Source of the DNA: Deltaproteobacteria bacterium
GTDB lineage: Bacteria > Myxococcota_A > UBA796 > SXON01
Assembly (NCBI GenBank): GCA_947484175.1
Contig: CANKOI010000011.1
Span: forward strand, 1 to 61,633
Direction of reading: 5' to 3'
Length of the DNA stretch: 61,633 bases
The notes under the pieces are model-generated. The model saw only the letters and a program-made list of their open reading frames with translations. It ran no database searches and was not told where the DNA came from. Shown here in pieces: positions 24,028 to 33,488 of this stretch. Position 1 is the stretch's first letter. Each line of letters begins with the position of its first letter. A program made the translations under genes and the position numbers.

Positions 24028-24503
24028 TCCATCGTCACCTCGAGTACGAGGGGGTTCCGACCGACCAACGGGGCCTCGCGGCGCTCGACGATCTTTTGGA
24101 GCGCGGCGACTTCGGGGACTGGCGCCCGCTTGCCAAGGCGATCGCCGCGGACCCGTTCGGATCCTTGGCCGAGCAGGTGCGGCACCTCTGCGATGCCCAC
24201 CCCATGCAGGGAACGAGCCCGCTGTGGCGCGCCTGGATCGCGGCGCGGCGCGCACGCGCTGTGGGCCGAACCGACCGCCTTCCGCGCGCGAGCCTCCGCG
24301 AGCTCCGCGAGAGCGCCCATGTCACTCAGGCACATCTTGCGGCCTCCATCGGCATGTCCCAATCGGATTTGTCGAAGGCGGAACGGCGGGGCGACCCGAA
24401 GCTGAGCACGGTGCGGTCGCTGGTCGAAGGCCTCGGGCTAGAGCTGCGGCTGGTTGCCGTCGATCCGGCCAGTGGCGCCTCCACCGAAATCAAGACGCCC
24501 TGA
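24024..24503 (+). CDS. XRE-family antitoxin with N-terminal extension
   Basis: 159 residues. Residues 1-95 are helical, of unknown fold (EYEGVPTDQRGLAALDDLLE). Residues about 96-150 are a helix-turn-helix of the XRE/Cro type: LRELRESAHVTQAHLAASIG, MSQSDLSKAERRGDPKLSTV, RSLVEGLGLELRLV. The gene is translationally coupled to the nucleotidyltransferase gene (GTGA overlap), giving a toxin-first order. It probably binds the palindrome at 23303-23318. The N-terminal part is likely the toxin-neutralising region. Confidence 0.8.
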   Translation: MIHRHLEYEGVPTDQRGLAALDDLLERGDFGDWRPLAKAIAADPFGSLAEQVRHLCDAHPMQGTSPLWRAWIAARRARAVGRTDRLPRASLRELRESAHVTQAHLAASIGMSQSDLSKAERRGDPKLSTVRSLVEGLGLELRLVAVDPASGASTEIKTP

Positions 24504-24549
24504 ACGGGTCAGGCGCGTGTCCGGCTACACTGCCGTAAGGAGTGTCCCA

Positions 24550-25389
24550 GTGTTCCTCTTCGCCGGCGAAATGGACTGTTCCGGGCCTGCCGAGCCGCCT
24601 ATGACTGCGTGGGAACAGGTGGCGGTCGAGTGTGTGCTCACCGCACCCGATGGGGGTGCGCCGCTGTCGGGTGCGGGCGTGCTCCAGCCGGTCTCGCAGG
24701 CCTGCGCCGAGGCCATGGGAGAGGCGATCGCCATGGACTGGGAGAGCTTTGACGAGACCCCGCGGGCCTTCACCACCGCCGTGACGCCCGCAGAGATCGT
24801 CATTGGCGGCGCGTTGGTGGCCGCAGGAACGCAGGGCTTCACGGTGGGCGCTGCCCTCGACGAGCAGGCGCCCGCGACCATGACCGCGCGCCTTGAGCGC
24901 TTCCGCGGACTCGACGACCTCGTGGACGACGACGACGCCGGCCTGCTGTGGGCGCCCTTCCTCGCCGACGCGGTCGACGAGGTGCACTACACCGGCTCGG
25001 CCGACTACGTGATGCGCTACAGCGAGGGACGGATCGACGTCGGCGATCTCGACGGCGAGGAGGATGTGGGGCTGTCTGCCGGCGCGGAGGCGGTGTTGGT
25101 GCCGCAGGCCGCGTCGTTCCTTGTGCACGAGGCGTCGCACTCGTTCTACGCGGGGCACGGAAGCTGTGAGCCGCTCGAAACGACGCCATATGTGTGGTGT
25201 GACGACACTTCAGACGGGGCCTACGGCGTGGGCGCGTGGTGGTTGTGGACATGGCTCGGGGCCAACGCGGACCGCTTGGACGAGTTTCACTGTCGTGAGG
25301 CGCAGCACGCCTTGTACGAGCAGTGCCAGCGGATCGTGGACGTGGCGGGCTTCGCGGCTTGCGCCGGCGTGGAGATCGAGTGCGGGTGA
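24550..25389 (+). CDS. putative zinc metallopeptidase-like exported protein
   Basis: 279 residues. GTG 24550 is preceded by an AAGGA ribosome-binding site 9 bases away. The N-terminus VFLFAGEMDCSGPAEPP is short for a signal peptide, with a Cys that could be lipidated. The key motif is VHEASHSFYAGHGSC (H-E-x-x-H) about residue 194, followed by paired cysteines and an acidic region, which suggests a metal-dependent protease. Upstream are EVHYTGSADYVMRYSEGRID and acidic DD repeats. Its TGA overlaps the next gene's GTG by four bases. Family not recognised. Confidence 0.6.
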   Translation: MFLFAGEMDCSGPAEPPMTAWEQVAVECVLTAPDGGAPLSGAGVLQPVSQACAEAMGEAIAMDWESFDETPRAFTTAVTPAEIVIGGALVAAGTQGFTVGAALDEQAPATMTARLERFRGLDDLVDDDDAGLLWAPFLADAVDEVHYTGSADYVMRYSEGRIDVGDLDGEEDVGLSAGAEAVLVPQAASFLVHEASHSFYAGHGSCEPLETTPYVWCDDTSDGAYGVGAWWLWTWLGANADRLDEFHCREAQHALYEQCQRIVDVAGFAACAGVEIECG

Positions 25390-26291
25390 ACGCCGCCGCC
25401 CTGGGTGGGTTCCTGCTCGTCGCTTGTGCGCCGCCCGACGCGGACTCGGGGGGCCGAGGGGTGCAGCAGCTGAGGGTCGGACCCGAGCATCTGGTCGCGT
25501 TCCCGCCGCTGTTGTCGGCCGCACGGTTCGACGTCGACCCGGGCGCGGACACCGCCGTGGCTTGGTGCGCCGTGACGACAGGGATGGGGGGGGAGGCACT
25601 CGACCCGCTGTCGCTTGCGTACGCTGGGGTGATCCGGAGCGCGCTTGCCGCCGAGGACCTGCTCTGGCGCTTCGGCGCGGGTACGGTCCTCCAGTCCGAC
25701 ATGAGCGGCTACGTGGCGCTCGCGTGGAGCAACGACCCGGCTTCGTGCGCAGGCGTGTACGACGGGTGGGGCGGTATGCCTCCCGACTGCGACGGCGAGG
25801 CGCCGACCTTCCTGTTGTTGCTGAGTGACGAGGACGGCGGGCTCGCGCTCGCCGAGCTCGATGCCTGTGCGGGTGCCGAGGCCACGGAGGTGGTGCTGCC
25901 CGCGGTGCCCAACACCAAGGACGGCGAGTGGTGCGACCTCGGCGCTACCGCCGGGGTGGCCGCCCGCGCGGGTGTGGGGGTGCTCGATTGGTCCACGCTG
26001 TCCATGACCGCGGCGGGCGCGCCGTTCGACCCGCTGGCGGTCGAAGGGGTGCGGTTGGTGCGGCACGACGGCGCCCTCGAGGAGACCTGCACGGCGTTGG
26101 CCGCAGGCGAAGGGGCCGAGGTGTACGACGCCGCCGTGTCGATGACGGACCAGCTCCCGCTGGACGCCGCACGCTCGGCGGCGGGCGAGCCCTTTGATGG
26201 CTTCGGCGAGGGCGAGCGCTGGCTGGTGGCCTTGCTCGGCGAGGACCGTCAGGGCCCGCCGCTGGCGCTGTTTGAGGTAGGTACGGAGTAG
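25386..26291 (+). CDS. lipoprotein, unknown function
   Basis: 301 residues. VNAAALGGFLLVACAPPDAD has a lipobox (LVAC). The rest is beta-rich with four Cys (AWCAVTTG, ASCAGVYD, PDCDGEAP, LDACAGAE). No catalytic motif recognised. Coupled by overlap to the metallopeptidase-like gene and 8 bp before the CreD-like gene, so the three likely form an operon. Confidence 0.7.
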   Translation: MNAAALGGFLLVACAPPDADSGGRGVQQLRVGPEHLVAFPPLLSAARFDVDPGADTAVAWCAVTTGMGGEALDPLSLAYAGVIRSALAAEDLLWRFGAGTVLQSDMSGYVALAWSNDPASCAGVYDGWGGMPPDCDGEAPTFLLLLSDEDGGLALAELDACAGAEATEVVLPAVPNTKDGEWCDLGATAGVAARAGVGVLDWSTLSMTAAGAPFDPLAVEGVRLVRHDGALEETCTALAAGEGAEVYDAAVSMTDQLPLDAARSAAGEPFDGFGEGERWLVALLGEDRQGPPLALFEVGTE

Positions 26292-26299
26292 CCCCCCCC

Positions 26300-27601
26300 G
26301 TGGTACCCTTCCTGCTCGGGGGCACTGTGGACTCCTCTCGTGTCGTTGCGGTTGGCGCTCGCCTCTTCGGACTCGCCGTGTGGTTGGGCGGCCTCTGGCT
26401 CGTGTCCACTCTCTTGATCGGGCTCACAGAGGGCCGGATCGGCACCGGCAGGAACACCAGCTACGGCCACGCCACCAGCGAGTTCGCAGCTTCCTGGGGT
26501 GGGGAGGTTGTGGCTTCGCCGCCCGCGTTCACGGTCCACTGGGAAACGACGGAGCACCACCTCGACGAAGGCGCGCAGCAGGCGCGGGCGGTTTCAAAGC
26601 CGCAGCAGGCCGAGGCCGGGGTGGAGAGGGTGGAGCTTCGTGGCGCATTTGCCTGCTCCTCCCAGCGCTGGGGGTCGTTGACCATCCCAAGCTACACCGT
26701 GGAGACCGAAGAGCACTACCGGGTGCGGAGCGCGGCCGACGTGCCCGCGCGCCTGCAGGTGTCGGTGGCCCGGCCGACCGGCGCCTCGGTGCTGAACGAC
26801 TACTCCCTCACCGTGGCGGGCACAAGGGTGTCGGACCCGCGGCTCGATGCCCCCACGCCGCTCCATCTCATCCTGCAGCCGGGTGAGGAGACCGATGTGG
26901 CGGTGCGCTGGTCTACGAAGGGCAGCGGGGCGTTCAGCTACGCCTTGTCGGCCCTGCGCGGCCGGGTGGTGCCCAGCGCCGCCGCAGCCTACACGTTTGA
27001 CTGCGACCGGTTCGCGCTCACCCGCTTCGGACTGAACCACCAGCGGGTCAACGACAACGGTGGGGCGACCGTCACGTTTGCGTTGGCTAACTTTTCGACG
27101 ACGCAGGACATCGGCTTCGCGTTTGAGAGCCAGCGGCAGGCACAGGAGTTCGCGGCTTCCCTTCTGCAGCTCGCTCCGATGGCGGTTTTCCTCTACATGC
27201 TGGCGCTCCTCGTGTGGAGCCAGGTGGCGCCGTTCCGGCTCGCGGCCTGGGCGTACCTGCCGGTGGTGGCGAGCATCAGCACCTATTTCCTCTTTGTGGG
27301 GTACCTCGTTCGGTGGCTCAGCGACGTGCAGGCGGCGGCCGCGGCCTTCGCCATCGCGTTGGGGCTCTTGGCGGCGGTGGCCGGCCCCATTTTCGGACGC
27401 CAGGCGGCGCTCCGGTGTGCGTTCCCCTACTTCGTACTGCTGACGCTCGGGTTCTCGGGCATCCACGCGCTGCCGACGCTGCGCGGGCTGGTCGTCGGGG
27501 GGTTCATTTTCGTGAATCTCGCGGTGCTGCTGGTGGCGGCGGTCCGGTCGGACCCCACACGGTGGACGCTGTTCTCCTCGGCGACACGGGAGCGCCAGTA
27601 G
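26300..27601 (+). CDS. CreD-like inner-membrane protein
   Basis: 433 residues. One N-terminal transmembrane helix (LFGLAVWLGGLWLVSTLLIG), then about 240 residues outside the cytoplasm with alternating beta strands, then five or six C-terminal membrane helices (MAVFLYMLALLVWSQ, YLPVVASISTYFLFVGYLV, and others). This plan (single helix, periplasmic domain, helical bundle) is that of CreD, an envelope stress protein. Sequence similarity beyond topology was not confirmed. Start may be GTG 26300 or the GTG at 26327. Confidence 0.55.
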   Translation: MVPFLLGGTVDSSRVVAVGARLFGLAVWLGGLWLVSTLLIGLTEGRIGTGRNTSYGHATSEFAASWGGEVVASPPAFTVHWETTEHHLDEGAQQARAVSKPQQAEAGVERVELRGAFACSSQRWGSLTIPSYTVETEEHYRVRSAADVPARLQVSVARPTGASVLNDYSLTVAGTRVSDPRLDAPTPLHLILQPGEETDVAVRWSTKGSGAFSYALSALRGRVVPSAAAAYTFDCDRFALTRFGLNHQRVNDNGGATVTFALANFSTTQDIGFAFESQRQAQEFAASLLQLAPMAVFLYMLALLVWSQVAPFRLAAWAYLPVVASISTYFLFVGYLVRWLSDVQAAAAAFAIALGLLAAVAGPIFGRQAALRCAFPYFVLLTLGFSGIHALPTLRGLVVGGFIFVNLAVLLVAAVRSDPTRWTLFSSATRERQ

Positions 27602-27605
27602 CGCC

Positions 27606-29141
27606 ATGCAGAGCGTGCGCGATCGACTGCAGCAGGCCCTTCGTGCGTTGGAGTCGGGCGACGCCCCCGGTGCGGTGAGCCACGCGGCCGCCGCGGTGGC
27701 CGCAGCGCCGACCGTCGGTGTGGCGTGGCTGGTGTTGGGGCGGGCCCAGTTGGCCAGCGGGGACACTGGCGCGGGTCTCCAAGCGCTCCGGAGGGCCACG
27801 GAGCTCGATCCCGGCTCCGCCGAGGCCTGGGCCACGCTGGGCGTCGCGCTCCAGGGGCTGGGCCAGGTGGAGGAGCCGCTTCGTTGTTTTGAGACGGCCT
27901 TGCGCCTCGCCCCCACGAGCCCCTCCGTACTCGTGCGGGTCGGGAACTTCCTCGTTGAGCGGGGGCAGCTCGCGGAGGCGGAGACGTGCTTCCGCGCGGC
28001 CTGCGGACCGGGGCAGGGCGCGGCGCGGAGCGACGGCGCGCCCGGGCTGCTGCTGTTGGCGGAGCGGCGGGGCGATCTCGTAGGGGCCACCGCGTTGATC
28101 GACACCTACTCCTCCCTCCTCGGGAGGAACGCGGCGTTCACGGCTGCGGCCGCGCGGGTGCTGCTGCGCACGGGCCGGGGCGAGGAGGCGCGAGCGGCGC
28201 TCGACGTGCTCCCCATCGCGGCGCTCGGCCGTGCGAGCCGCGTGGGCGTGGAGCACATGCGCGGCGACGTACTGGAGGCCCTCGGCGACGCCGAGGGGGC
28301 GCTCCACGCCCACGCCCGCGCCCACGCTGCCCGAGGCCTCAGCTGGGACAGTGACGCCCACTCCGCGCGCGTGGACGCGCTCATCCACGGTTGGACCCGT
28401 GAGCGGTTTCAGGCCTCATCGAGGACCTCCGGAGACCTCGGCGACGACGTGGTCCTCATCGTCGGCATGCCGCGCTCGGGCACCACGCTGACGGAGCAGA
28501 TGCTCCTTGGCCACCCGGACGTGCGGTCCTGCGGGGAGCTCGACGAATTGCCGCAGATCGAGAGGGAGCTTGAGCGGGGGGCCCGGGAACCTGCCGCGTT
28601 GGACACGGCCGCCGCCCGCTACCTGGCACGGTTGCGGAGAGACGGGCGAGCGCACCGCATCCTCGACAAACTGCCCGTCAACTTCCTCTCGCTGCGCACC
28701 GCAGCGTGTCTGTTCCCCGCGGCGCGCGTGATCCACCTTCGTCGCGACCCCGTCGATACCTGCGTGTCGTGCTACTCGAAGGACCTGCACGCGACGCTCG
28801 CGTGGGCGACCGACCTGCGGGCGTTGGGGCGCTTCTACGCGGACTACACGCGACTGATGGACCACTGGCTCGCGGAGCTGCCGCTCCCGATCTGCGAACT
28901 CCGGTACGAGCAGCTCGTGGAGGCGCCCGAGGCCGAGGTGCGGCGCGTGTCCGCGTTCCTGGGGCTCACCTACGAGCCCCAGTGTCTACGGTTCTTCGAG
29001 CGCCCCGAGGTGGCCCATACCGCGTCGTACGCGCAGGTTCGGCGACCGCTCAACCGAGACGCGATCGGGAGGGCTGCGAAGGTGGCGGGGCTGTTGGGCG
29101 AGCTGACGCAGGGGTTGGCCGGGCGTGCCTCGCGAGCTTGA
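27606..29141 (+). CDS. TPR-sulfotransferase family protein
   Basis: 511 residues. Residues 1-260 are TPR repeats (VGVAWLVLGRAQLASGDTGA, SAEAWATLGVALQGLGQVEE). Residues about 275-500 are a PAPS-dependent sulfotransferase domain: the 5'-phosphate loop VGMPRSGTTLTEQMLLGHPD and the 3'-phosphate region RVIHLRRDPVDTCVSCYS. It would move a sulfate from PAPS to a protein, sugar or lipid acceptor; the TPR part may bind the acceptor. Start ATG 27606, 4 bp after the previous gene. Two FGE-fold proteins are encoded 18 kb away, but a shared pathway is not shown. Confidence 0.9.
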   Translation: MQSVRDRLQQALRALESGDAPGAVSHAAAAVAAAPTVGVAWLVLGRAQLASGDTGAGLQALRRATELDPGSAEAWATLGVALQGLGQVEEPLRCFETALRLAPTSPSVLVRVGNFLVERGQLAEAETCFRAACGPGQGAARSDGAPGLLLLAERRGDLVGATALIDTYSSLLGRNAAFTAAAARVLLRTGRGEEARAALDVLPIAALGRASRVGVEHMRGDVLEALGDAEGALHAHARAHAARGLSWDSDAHSARVDALIHGWTRERFQASSRTSGDLGDDVVLIVGMPRSGTTLTEQMLLGHPDVRSCGELDELPQIERELERGAREPAALDTAAARYLARLRRDGRAHRILDKLPVNFLSLRTAACLFPAARVIHLRRDPVDTCVSCYSKDLHATLAWATDLRALGRFYADYTRLMDHWLAELPLPICELRYEQLVEAPEAEVRRVSAFLGLTYEPQCLRFFERPEVAHTASYAQVRRPLNRDAIGRAAKVAGLLGELTQGLAGRASRA

Positions 29142-29156
29142 CGACGTCGCCCGCCC

Positions 29157-30428
29157 CTACTTCACATCCCAGGGCAGGGCCCACACTCCCGGGGCGACAG
29201 CGTAGGCGCGCTCGGTGGGGGCGAGGATGAGGCCGGGGGCGACGTCGTGCCGAGCGTGCGCGGCGCGAAAGGCGAGGATGCCGGAAGCATCGGCGCGGTC
29301 GGGGCGGCTCTTCGCTTTCACCTCGATGGGGTGGAGTCGCCCGCGGTACTCGACGATCATGTCGACCTCGGCCCCGCCGTGGGCGCGGTAGTGCCGGAGC
29401 GAGACGCCCGGCGCGACCAGCGCGAGCTGGCGCCTTAGCTCTCCGACCGCGGCGGTTTCAAAGAGGGGCCCCCACTCGCGGCGCCCAAGCAGGGCGGTGC
29501 CGGGAGGGAGCCCCAGCAGGTGGGCCGCCAGACCCACGTCGGTGATGAACCCCTTGGGGCGTCGGCTGACCCGCTGGTCGGCGCTGACATGAAAGGCAGC
29601 GAGCTCCGCCCACTGGAACGTGGCGCTGAGCGTGGCCAGCCAGCGGCGGACGGTCTGGGCCGTGAGGCCGATGTCTCGCCCCAGCTCCGATGCATTGATT
29701 TCCTGCGCGGTGTGGGCCGCGGCGAGCCGGAGGAAACGCCCGAACTCGGCCCAGTCGGCAACCGCGGCGATCGCGCGTGCATCGCGCTCAAGGTAGGTTC
29801 GCACGTAGCCCGCGAAGCCTGCTTCGAGCGCTTCGGCTGGCCAGGTTTGCAGGCCAGGCATGAACCCGCGGAGGAGCTGCTCGGGCAACGGGAAGGGCAG
29901 CGCTAAGCGCGGCGGATCGGAGGATACGAAGCCCTCCGGGTCTTTGAGGAAACGACCGAGCCAGGGCTCTGCTGCCCCTTCGTTGGCGATCTCGGCGAGC
30001 GTGAAGCCTTCGAGGTCGAGAAACGCCGCGCGCCCGGCCAGACTCTCGGCTAGGTGGCGCGTCACCTGCCATTGTTGGCTGCCGGAGAGCAGGAACTGCC
30101 CCGGCACCCGCAGCCGATCCACACGGCGCTTGAGCGCGGAAACCAGCTCAGGCGCGAACTGGATCTCGTCGAGAATGAGCCGAGGGCGACGCGGTCGCCC
30201 GCCCGGCACAAACCCCCGGGAGTCGAGGAACAGGTCGGGGTCGCGCCGCGCGCCCTCGACATCCTGCATCGCGTCGAACACGACGGTCTCGGCCTCTTCG
30301 CCGTAGGTCATGTCCAGCAGCGTGCTCTTGCCCACCTGCCGGGCTCCCGACACCACCACTACCGGCGAGACAGAGGCGAGCAGGCGTAAGCGGGCTTCCG
30401 CATGGCGCTTTTTTGGAGACCACGACAT
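29157..30428 (-). CDS. AAA-14 ATPase with DUF4143 domain
   Basis: 423 residues, typical length. Walker A is GARQVGKSTLL, Walker B is PRLILDEIQFAP, and a sensor block follows at FLLSGSQQWQVTR. The second half is DUF4143, with helices LGRDIGLTAQTVRRWLATLS and a terminal nuclease-like fold GGAEVDMIVEYRGRLHPIEV (D, E and K of a PD-(D/E)XK-like core). Such genes are common in accessory regions and their role is unclear; defence or toxin functions have been suggested. A TACCAT box sits 6 bases before its ATG. Convergent with the sulfotransferase gene. Confidence 0.88.
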   Translation of the reverse strand: MSWSPKKRHAEARLRLLASVSPVVVVSGARQVGKSTLLDMTYGEEAETVVFDAMQDVEGARRDPDLFLDSRGFVPGGRPRRPRLILDEIQFAPELVSALKRRVDRLRVPGQFLLSGSQQWQVTRHLAESLAGRAAFLDLEGFTLAEIANEGAAEPWLGRFLKDPEGFVSSDPPRLALPFPLPEQLLRGFMPGLQTWPAEALEAGFAGYVRTYLERDARAIAAVADWAEFGRFLRLAAAHTAQEINASELGRDIGLTAQTVRRWLATLSATFQWAELAAFHVSADQRVSRRPKGFITDVGLAAHLLGLPPGTALLGRREWGPLFETAAVGELRRQLALVAPGVSLRHYRAHGGAEVDMIVEYRGRLHPIEVKAKSRPDRADASGILAFRAAHARHDVAPGLILAPTERAYAVAPGVWALPWDVK

Positions 30429-30434
30429 TTGATG

Positions 30435-30440
30435 ATGGTA
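30435..30440 (-). promoter_or_regulatory. putative -10 box for the AAA-14 gene
   Basis: On the minus strand TACCAT lies 6 bases before ATG 30428; GATA motifs lie upstream but no clear -35. Confidence 0.35.
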
Positions 30441-30519
30441 TCACAGCTTATCGTGGGTCGGCCTGGACATGGGCGAGCGAAGCTCCGTCAGCTGAACTGA
30501 AACCCAGCCGGAGCGCCCA

Positions 30520-31610
30520 ATGACCCTCGTAATCCTCGCCCTCATCGCCTGCGGGCCGAAAGCCCCCGACGAGGCTACGGCCAGTGCCGATGCCGATGCC
30601 GATGCCGATGCCGATGCCGACGGCGACGGCGCGATCGCCATCGCCGACGGGGGCACCGACTGCGACGACGCCGACGCGAACGTCTGGCCCGGCGCCCCCG
30701 AGGTCTGCGACGGCGTTCAGAACGACTGCAGCACGGCATGGGCAAGCACGGACGAAGATGGGCTCGTGACCCTCTTCGACACCGCCGAAACCGTTTCCGC
30801 AGACCTCACCGCCACCTTCGCGTCCGGCACCCCCAGCGCGCTGACCACGTACGATCTTCCTGCCGAGGGCACGCTCCGGATCTGCGCTGGGACCTACCAC
30901 GTGGCGCTCACGGCCACCGAGAGCGAGGCCGAGGTGGTGGGTGTGTACGGCGCCTCCATGACCGCACTAGCCAGCGATTATGCCGAGTGGACAATGCTGA
31001 CGGTCGTGGGGGGGCGGTGACCGTGTCCGGGCTCACGCTCACCGGCGGCGGTGGCACCGACATCGCCGGAACCGGGTACACGTACGCGGGCGGCGTGTGG
31101 GTGGAGGCCTCCGTCGTCGGGACGTCGCCGACGCTCCGCCTCGAGGACTCGAGCGTCGCACAGAACTACGCGTGGGTAGGAGGGGGGCTCTGGATCGTGG
31201 AGCAGGCGTGGGTCCAGATCGTTCGGACCGAGATCTTCGACAACTACGGCTACACCGTCGGAGGGATCGGCATCCAGGACCAAGCGGAAGTCGAACTCCA
31301 GGACAGCCCTGCGTCCTACAACATGAGCGTTCAAGACTCTGCGGGCGGGGGTATGGCCGACGACGCCACACTCACCTGCACGGGGTCTTCTGGCACGTAC
31401 GGCTTTCACGCCAACCGCTGCATCTACGGTGCAAGTGGTGGGCTCCTAGTCATTGGCGGCACGCTCATTTTCGACAACTGCGATTGGGGGACCGGCGTGG
31501 ACGACAACCTCCCGTACGACCTCGTTGTGTACGACTCCCTCGGTTTGGGCGAACCCAACTACGGCGACGACGCGTCCTTCACCTGCGACATCGTTTCAGG
31601 GTGCTATTGA
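30520..31610 (+). pseudogene. MopE-repeat beta-helix lipoprotein, frameshifted in a G7 tract
   Basis: Lipobox in MTLVILALIACGPK. A run of Asp-Ala repeats leads into a MopE-like motif, DGGTDCDDADANVWPGAPEV then CDGVQNDC, thought to bind metal. The first frame stops at 31018-31020 just after a run of seven Gs. One extra base there would join it to the second frame, which carries beta-helix repeats (VTVSGLTLTGGGGTDIAGTG, YAWVGGGLWIVEQAWVQIVR) and a Cys-rich end. So the full protein would be about 363 residues, like surface parallel-beta-helix proteins of myxobacteria. The break may be a real phase-variable or mutated site, or a homopolymer reading error. Confidence 0.7.
30586..30621 (+). repeat. 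hexanucleotide repeat GCCGAT
   Basis: Five perfect GCCGAT units and one GCCGAC, in frame inside the lipoprotein, coding for alternating Ala and Asp. The number of units could change by slippage without loss of frame. Confidence 0.9.
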
Positions 31611-31682
31611 GGCCCGCGATGGCGCCGCAATCCGCCGCGACGCCCTTCGCCCCACCGTTGCCGGGAACCGCGGATTGCCCCC

Positions 31683-33413
31683 TCACCACCACGGCTCCTC
31701 CACCCGATACACCCGGATGGAGTGCCCGATGATCACCACGGGCTCGCGCTCTGCGAGGGGCGCGTACAGTTTGCGCAGGCCTTCGCCCCAGTACACCCCG
31801 GTGAGCACGGTTTCGCTCACGGCCACAAAGCCCGGGAGGCGGGGCTCCTGCGCGGCACTGGCGAAGAAGGGTGCCCCGGGGAGCGAGGTGCTGTCGATGT
31901 CGTAGGCGGTCGGGTCGGCGGTGCCGAAGTACGCGAGGTTGATGTGCTCCACGCCGTTGTGGCGCATCCAGACCGAGAGTCCTTTCAGGTCTTGGCCCCA
32001 GTCGAGGTTGGAATCGACGAGGTAGAGGTGGCCCGCCTCGGGGCCGCCCGCCACTCGGTTGAAGAAGGCGAGTAGGTCGGGCGCCACCCACGCCACCTCC
32101 AGCCCACTAGCGGTGACGAGCGCCGCAACGAACGAGCGCGCTGCGCGCTCACCGGACTCAAGGACGGCATGTGCGGCCGCAGCCGCGAGGAGCAGCAGGA
32201 GGGGCACCAGAGGCAGGATGTGGCGGAAGCCGATGTTGAGGTTGGAGTTGATCGCGGCGGCGGCGTACACGGCCAAGGGGGCGAGCACGAACAGTTCGTG
32301 GCGCGGTCCAGGGCTCAGCAGCCGTTTGAGCGCCACCCCGAGTCCCGCCGCGTACAACAGCAGCGTGGCCGCGGGAGTCTTCACCGCAAGGGCGAGCGGG
32401 AAGTAGCCGGCCCAGCCCTCGGTGCTCACCTCCCCAAGCAGGTAGGCGCTGCGCTGAACCGCCTTGGCTTGGCCGAGCAAAAAGCCGTTGCTGTACGCGT
32501 TGGGGAGCAGGCGGTGGCTGTCGCACCACCCCACGAGCGCTTCGAGGGGGCCGCCCGCGAGGCTCTGCACCGGGAGCGTGGCGGGGGAGAACAGCCAGTC
32601 GGGGGACGACGACGGAGCGTAGCGGAAGGCGTACGCCGCCCAGATTGCCGCCCAGGTCGTGGCAAGCGTGACGAAGCAGGCGGTGACGGCGGTGCGCCAT
32701 GGAAGCAGCCCGCGCCACGCGGAGGCGGCCAGCGTCGCCCCGACGAGCGGGAGCAGCAGGAGCGCAGAGAACTTGGTGACGTTGGCGAGGGCGCAAGCGA
32801 GCGCGAGGAAGGCGAGGTGGCGGGCGCTGGGTTGCGTGGCGGTGCGCCAGAGGAAGTAGGCCGTGGCGAAGAACGCGACGGTGACCGGAAGGTCGGTGGT
32901 GACGAGGCCGGCGTGCGCCAGCAGGTTCGGCTCCACGGCGCAGAGAGCGAGCGCCACGGCGGCTGGAAGGGGACCGTACAGCTTACGCGCCCACCGGTGC
33001 AGCAACACACCGAGCGCGAGGCCCAGGAGAAGCACCATGCCGCGGCCGGCGTTGATTCGGCGATCGGCGTCGTGGCCATCCGGTGAGGCGTAGAGGTGAC
33101 GGTGGCTCGCCTCCCACTGCCCGCCCGCGAGCCATGAGGCGGCGGGGAGGGGGTCGATGGCGGCAGCGTCGGGCGCTGGTTTGCCGAAGGCCACCAGCGG
33201 GAGCGCTGCCCACATCCGAGCGAGCGGAGGGTGTTCGGGATCGAACCGGTAGTCGCCCGCCGCGAGGATGGCGTGGCCGGAAGTGAGGTGCAGCGGCTCA
33301 TCCCACGTCGCCGACTTCTGCGAGGCGCTGCCGAACCCCACCGATAGGAACACGACAGCAAAGGCCCCGAGGAGGAGCGACTCGCGCGGATGCCAGGGCG
33401 GCGACGGCGGCAT
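31683..33413 (-). CDS. glycosyltransferase family 39 (PMT-like) membrane protein
   Basis: 576 residues with about ten or eleven helices. The first loop has the GT-C catalytic region KSATWDEPLHLTSGHAILAA (acidic D-E as in PMT/ArnT first-loop DE), then DYRFDPEHPPLARMWAALPL, a hallmark of dolichyl-phosphate-mannose-like transferases. The C-terminal soluble part includes LVDSNLDWGQDLKGLSVWMR and GFVAVSETVLTGVYWGEGLR. Such enzymes use a polyprenyl-phosphate sugar donor to glycosylate proteins or lipids at the outer face of the inner membrane. Start MPPSPPWHPRE at 33413, divergent from the 33489 operon. Confidence 0.88.
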   Translation of the reverse strand: MPPSPPWHPRESLLLGAFAVVFLSVGFGSASQKSATWDEPLHLTSGHAILAAGDYRFDPEHPPLARMWAALPLVAFGKPAPDAAAIDPLPAASWLAGGQWEASHRHLYASPDGHDADRRINAGRGMVLLLGLALGVLLHRWARKLYGPLPAAVALALCAVEPNLLAHAGLVTTDLPVTVAFFATAYFLWRTATQPSARHLAFLALACALANVTKFSALLLLPLVGATLAASAWRGLLPWRTAVTACFVTLATTWAAIWAAYAFRYAPSSSPDWLFSPATLPVQSLAGGPLEALVGWCDSHRLLPNAYSNGFLLGQAKAVQRSAYLLGEVSTEGWAGYFPLALAVKTPAATLLLYAAGLGVALKRLLSPGPRHELFVLAPLAVYAAAAINSNLNIGFRHILPLVPLLLLLAAAAAHAVLESGERAARSFVAALVTASGLEVAWVAPDLLAFFNRVAGGPEAGHLYLVDSNLDWGQDLKGLSVWMRHNGVEHINLAYFGTADPTAYDIDSTSLPGAPFFASAAQEPRLPGFVAVSETVLTGVYWGEGLRKLYAPLAEREPVVIIGHSIRVYRVEEPWW

Positions 33414-33476
33414 GGACGGTGCAGTGTATGTCGGCTCCGTGCGGATGGACGGCACCCGTGGCGGCGGGGTTGAGGG

Positions 33477-33482
33477 TAGACT
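33477..33482 (+). promoter_or_regulatory. putative -10 box of the first surface operon
   Basis: TAGACT lies 6 bases before ATG 33489. Confidence 0.4.
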
Positions 33483-33488
33483 GCAGCG

